Shown here: one piece after another, positions 6,221 to 6,866 of the stretch
Position numbering within the stretch: the first letter of the stretch is position 1
Layout of the letters: each line of letters begins with the position of its first letter
Assembly: GCA_913060845.1 (NCBI GenBank)
Contig: CAJXVF010000121.1
Coordinates: 1 to 6,866, forward strand
Length of the DNA: 6,866 nucleotides
From: an uncultured Alphaproteobacteria bacterium
GTDB taxonomy: Bacteria; Pseudomonadota; Alphaproteobacteria; Bin95
Reading direction: 5' to 3'
Translations under genes and position numbers: made by a program
Notes under the pieces: generated by a model
What the model was told of the DNA's origin: nothing
Seen by the model: only the letters and a program-made list of their open reading frames with translations
The model's database searches: none

Positions 6221-6817
6221 CTATTCCGTGATCGCTTGATAAACCAAGGACCGCAACTCACGCCGGATTGGGTATGAGGACGATGGCATAAGCTGCGTCA
6301 TAAAGATCGCAACGATCCCTTCCGCCCGGTCTACCCAAAACCCAGTAGAAGCAACCCCACCCCAGGCGAACTCGCCCTCAGAACAGAGCGCCTTCGCCTT
6401 TGCCGCATCGATGACCACAGAGCCTGCAAGGCTGAAACCAATGCCATCATAGGCCGTTTCACTAAACACAGGCTGTCCCATGGATGTGAGATCAGCATTG
6501 CCCGGCAAATGATTGCGCATCATGTATTCAGCCGTCTTGCAGCCAAGCACACGCGTGCCTTCATATGCGCCCAAGCCCCGCAGCATTTCGCAGAACTTCA
6601 GATAATCGCTCGCGGTTGAGACGAGCCCGCCGCCGCCGGAGAATAACGTCACCGGCTTCACCCATGAGGATTCTGCGCTGGCAGGATCAGTCTCAATGCG
6701 AGAACCATCTGCTTGCTTTGTGAACAGTGACGTCAGCCGGTCCGCTTTTTCTGCCGGAAGCTGGAAATAGGTGTCGCCCATGCCAAGCGGTTCGAATATG
6801 CGCGTGCGCAGCACTTC
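6221..6817 (-). CDS. Beta-lactamase-family serine hydrolase, C-terminal fragment
   Basis: The C-terminal 198 residues of a protein of the class C beta-lactamase / penicillin-binding-protein-like fold, a family of esterases, D-peptidases and beta-lactamases. Recognisable parts are IFEPLGMGDTYF near the cut end, SGGGGLVSTASDYLKFCEML (about 60-79), and near the C-terminus FAWGGVASTGFWVD (about 150-163) followed by GIVAIFMTQLMP. The W-G-G takes the place of the KTG triad, as in EstB-type esterases (family knowledge). The catalytic SxxK and YxN motifs would be upstream and are missing because the contig ends, so activity and substrate cannot be judged. The start of the open frame is adapter-derived (MYKRQ is a known Nextera signature); genomic coding begins at 6817. 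It lies 118 bp upstream of the cytochrome gene on the same strand. Most likely an esterase-like serine hydrolase rather than a true resistance enzyme. Confidence 0.88.
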   Translation of the reverse strand, partial: EVLRTRIFEPLGMGDTYFQLPAEKADRLTSLFTKQADGSRIETDPASAESSWVKPVTLFSGGGGLVSTASDYLKFCEMLRGLGAYEGTRVLGCKTAEYMMRNHLPGNADLTSMGQPVFSETAYDGIGFSLAGSVVIDAAKAKALCSEGEFAWGGVASTGFWVDRAEGIVAIFMTQLMPSSSYPIRRELRSLVYQAITE

Positions 6818-6866
6818 CTGTCTCTTATACACATCTCCGAGCCCACGAGACCTCTCTACATCTCGT
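6818..6866 (-). other. Illumina Nextera i7 adapter (sequencing artefact)
   Basis: Reverse complement of the left-end adapter: Tn5 mosaic end at 6818-6836, Read 2 sequence at 6837-6851, index CTCTCTAC at 6852-6859 and the start of the P7 primer complement (ATCTCGT) at 6860-6866. It extends two bases further than the left copy and shares the same index. Trim before use. Confidence 0.99.

Noticed and set aside
6221..6817. Antibiotic-resistance beta-lactamase
   Set aside because: The fragment fits the broad serine hydrolase/esterase family, the catalytic motifs are outside the window, and W-G-G is found in place of KTG. Resistance cannot be claimed.

Overview
The window looks like a short metagenomic or draft contig from an alphaproteobacterium. 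The evidence is the gene order argS - SPOR protein - nagZ - scpA - scpB, a familiar chromosomal neighbourhood in that class, together with the protein-level character of each member and a GC-rich codon bias. Order or genus cannot be settled from the sequence. Both ends are not biological: 1-47 and 6818-6866 are an Illumina Nextera (Tn5) i7-side adapter with its index, in inverted orientation. True genomic sequence is therefore 48-6817, and the outermost genes are cut by the library or assembly, not by nature.

Plus strand, 48-4400: a compact, probably co-transcribed block. It holds the 3' part of argS (arginyl-tRNA synthetase), a membrane-anchored SPOR-domain protein (septal peptidoglycan binding), nagZ (muropeptide beta-N-acetylglucosaminidase), scpA and scpB (kleisin and its partner in the SMC condensin). 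Spacing is very tight: 3 nt between argS and the SPOR gene, a 14-nt overlap into nagZ from a TTG start, 75 nt before scpA, and an 8-nt overlap between scpA and scpB. The block joins translation, cell-wall turnover at division and chromosome condensation.

Minus strand, 4422-6817: three genes converge on scpB with only 21 bp between the facing stop codons. In transcription order they are the C-terminal part of a beta-lactamase-family serine hydrolase, a secreted single-haem c-type cytochrome, and a soluble GGDEF diguanylate cyclase. Their spacing (118 and 112 bp) suggests separate control as easily as an operon. The tatABC genes that often follow scpB in alphaproteobacteria are absent here.

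No mobile element, CRISPR array, RNA gene or phage gene was seen, and no stretch above 300 bp lacks a gene. I found no convincing new system. The points that merit a second look are the adapter-made false inverted terminal repeat, the cytochrome that lacks its usual axial Met, the diguanylate cyclase with a degenerate I-site, and the break in the usual gene order after scpB.
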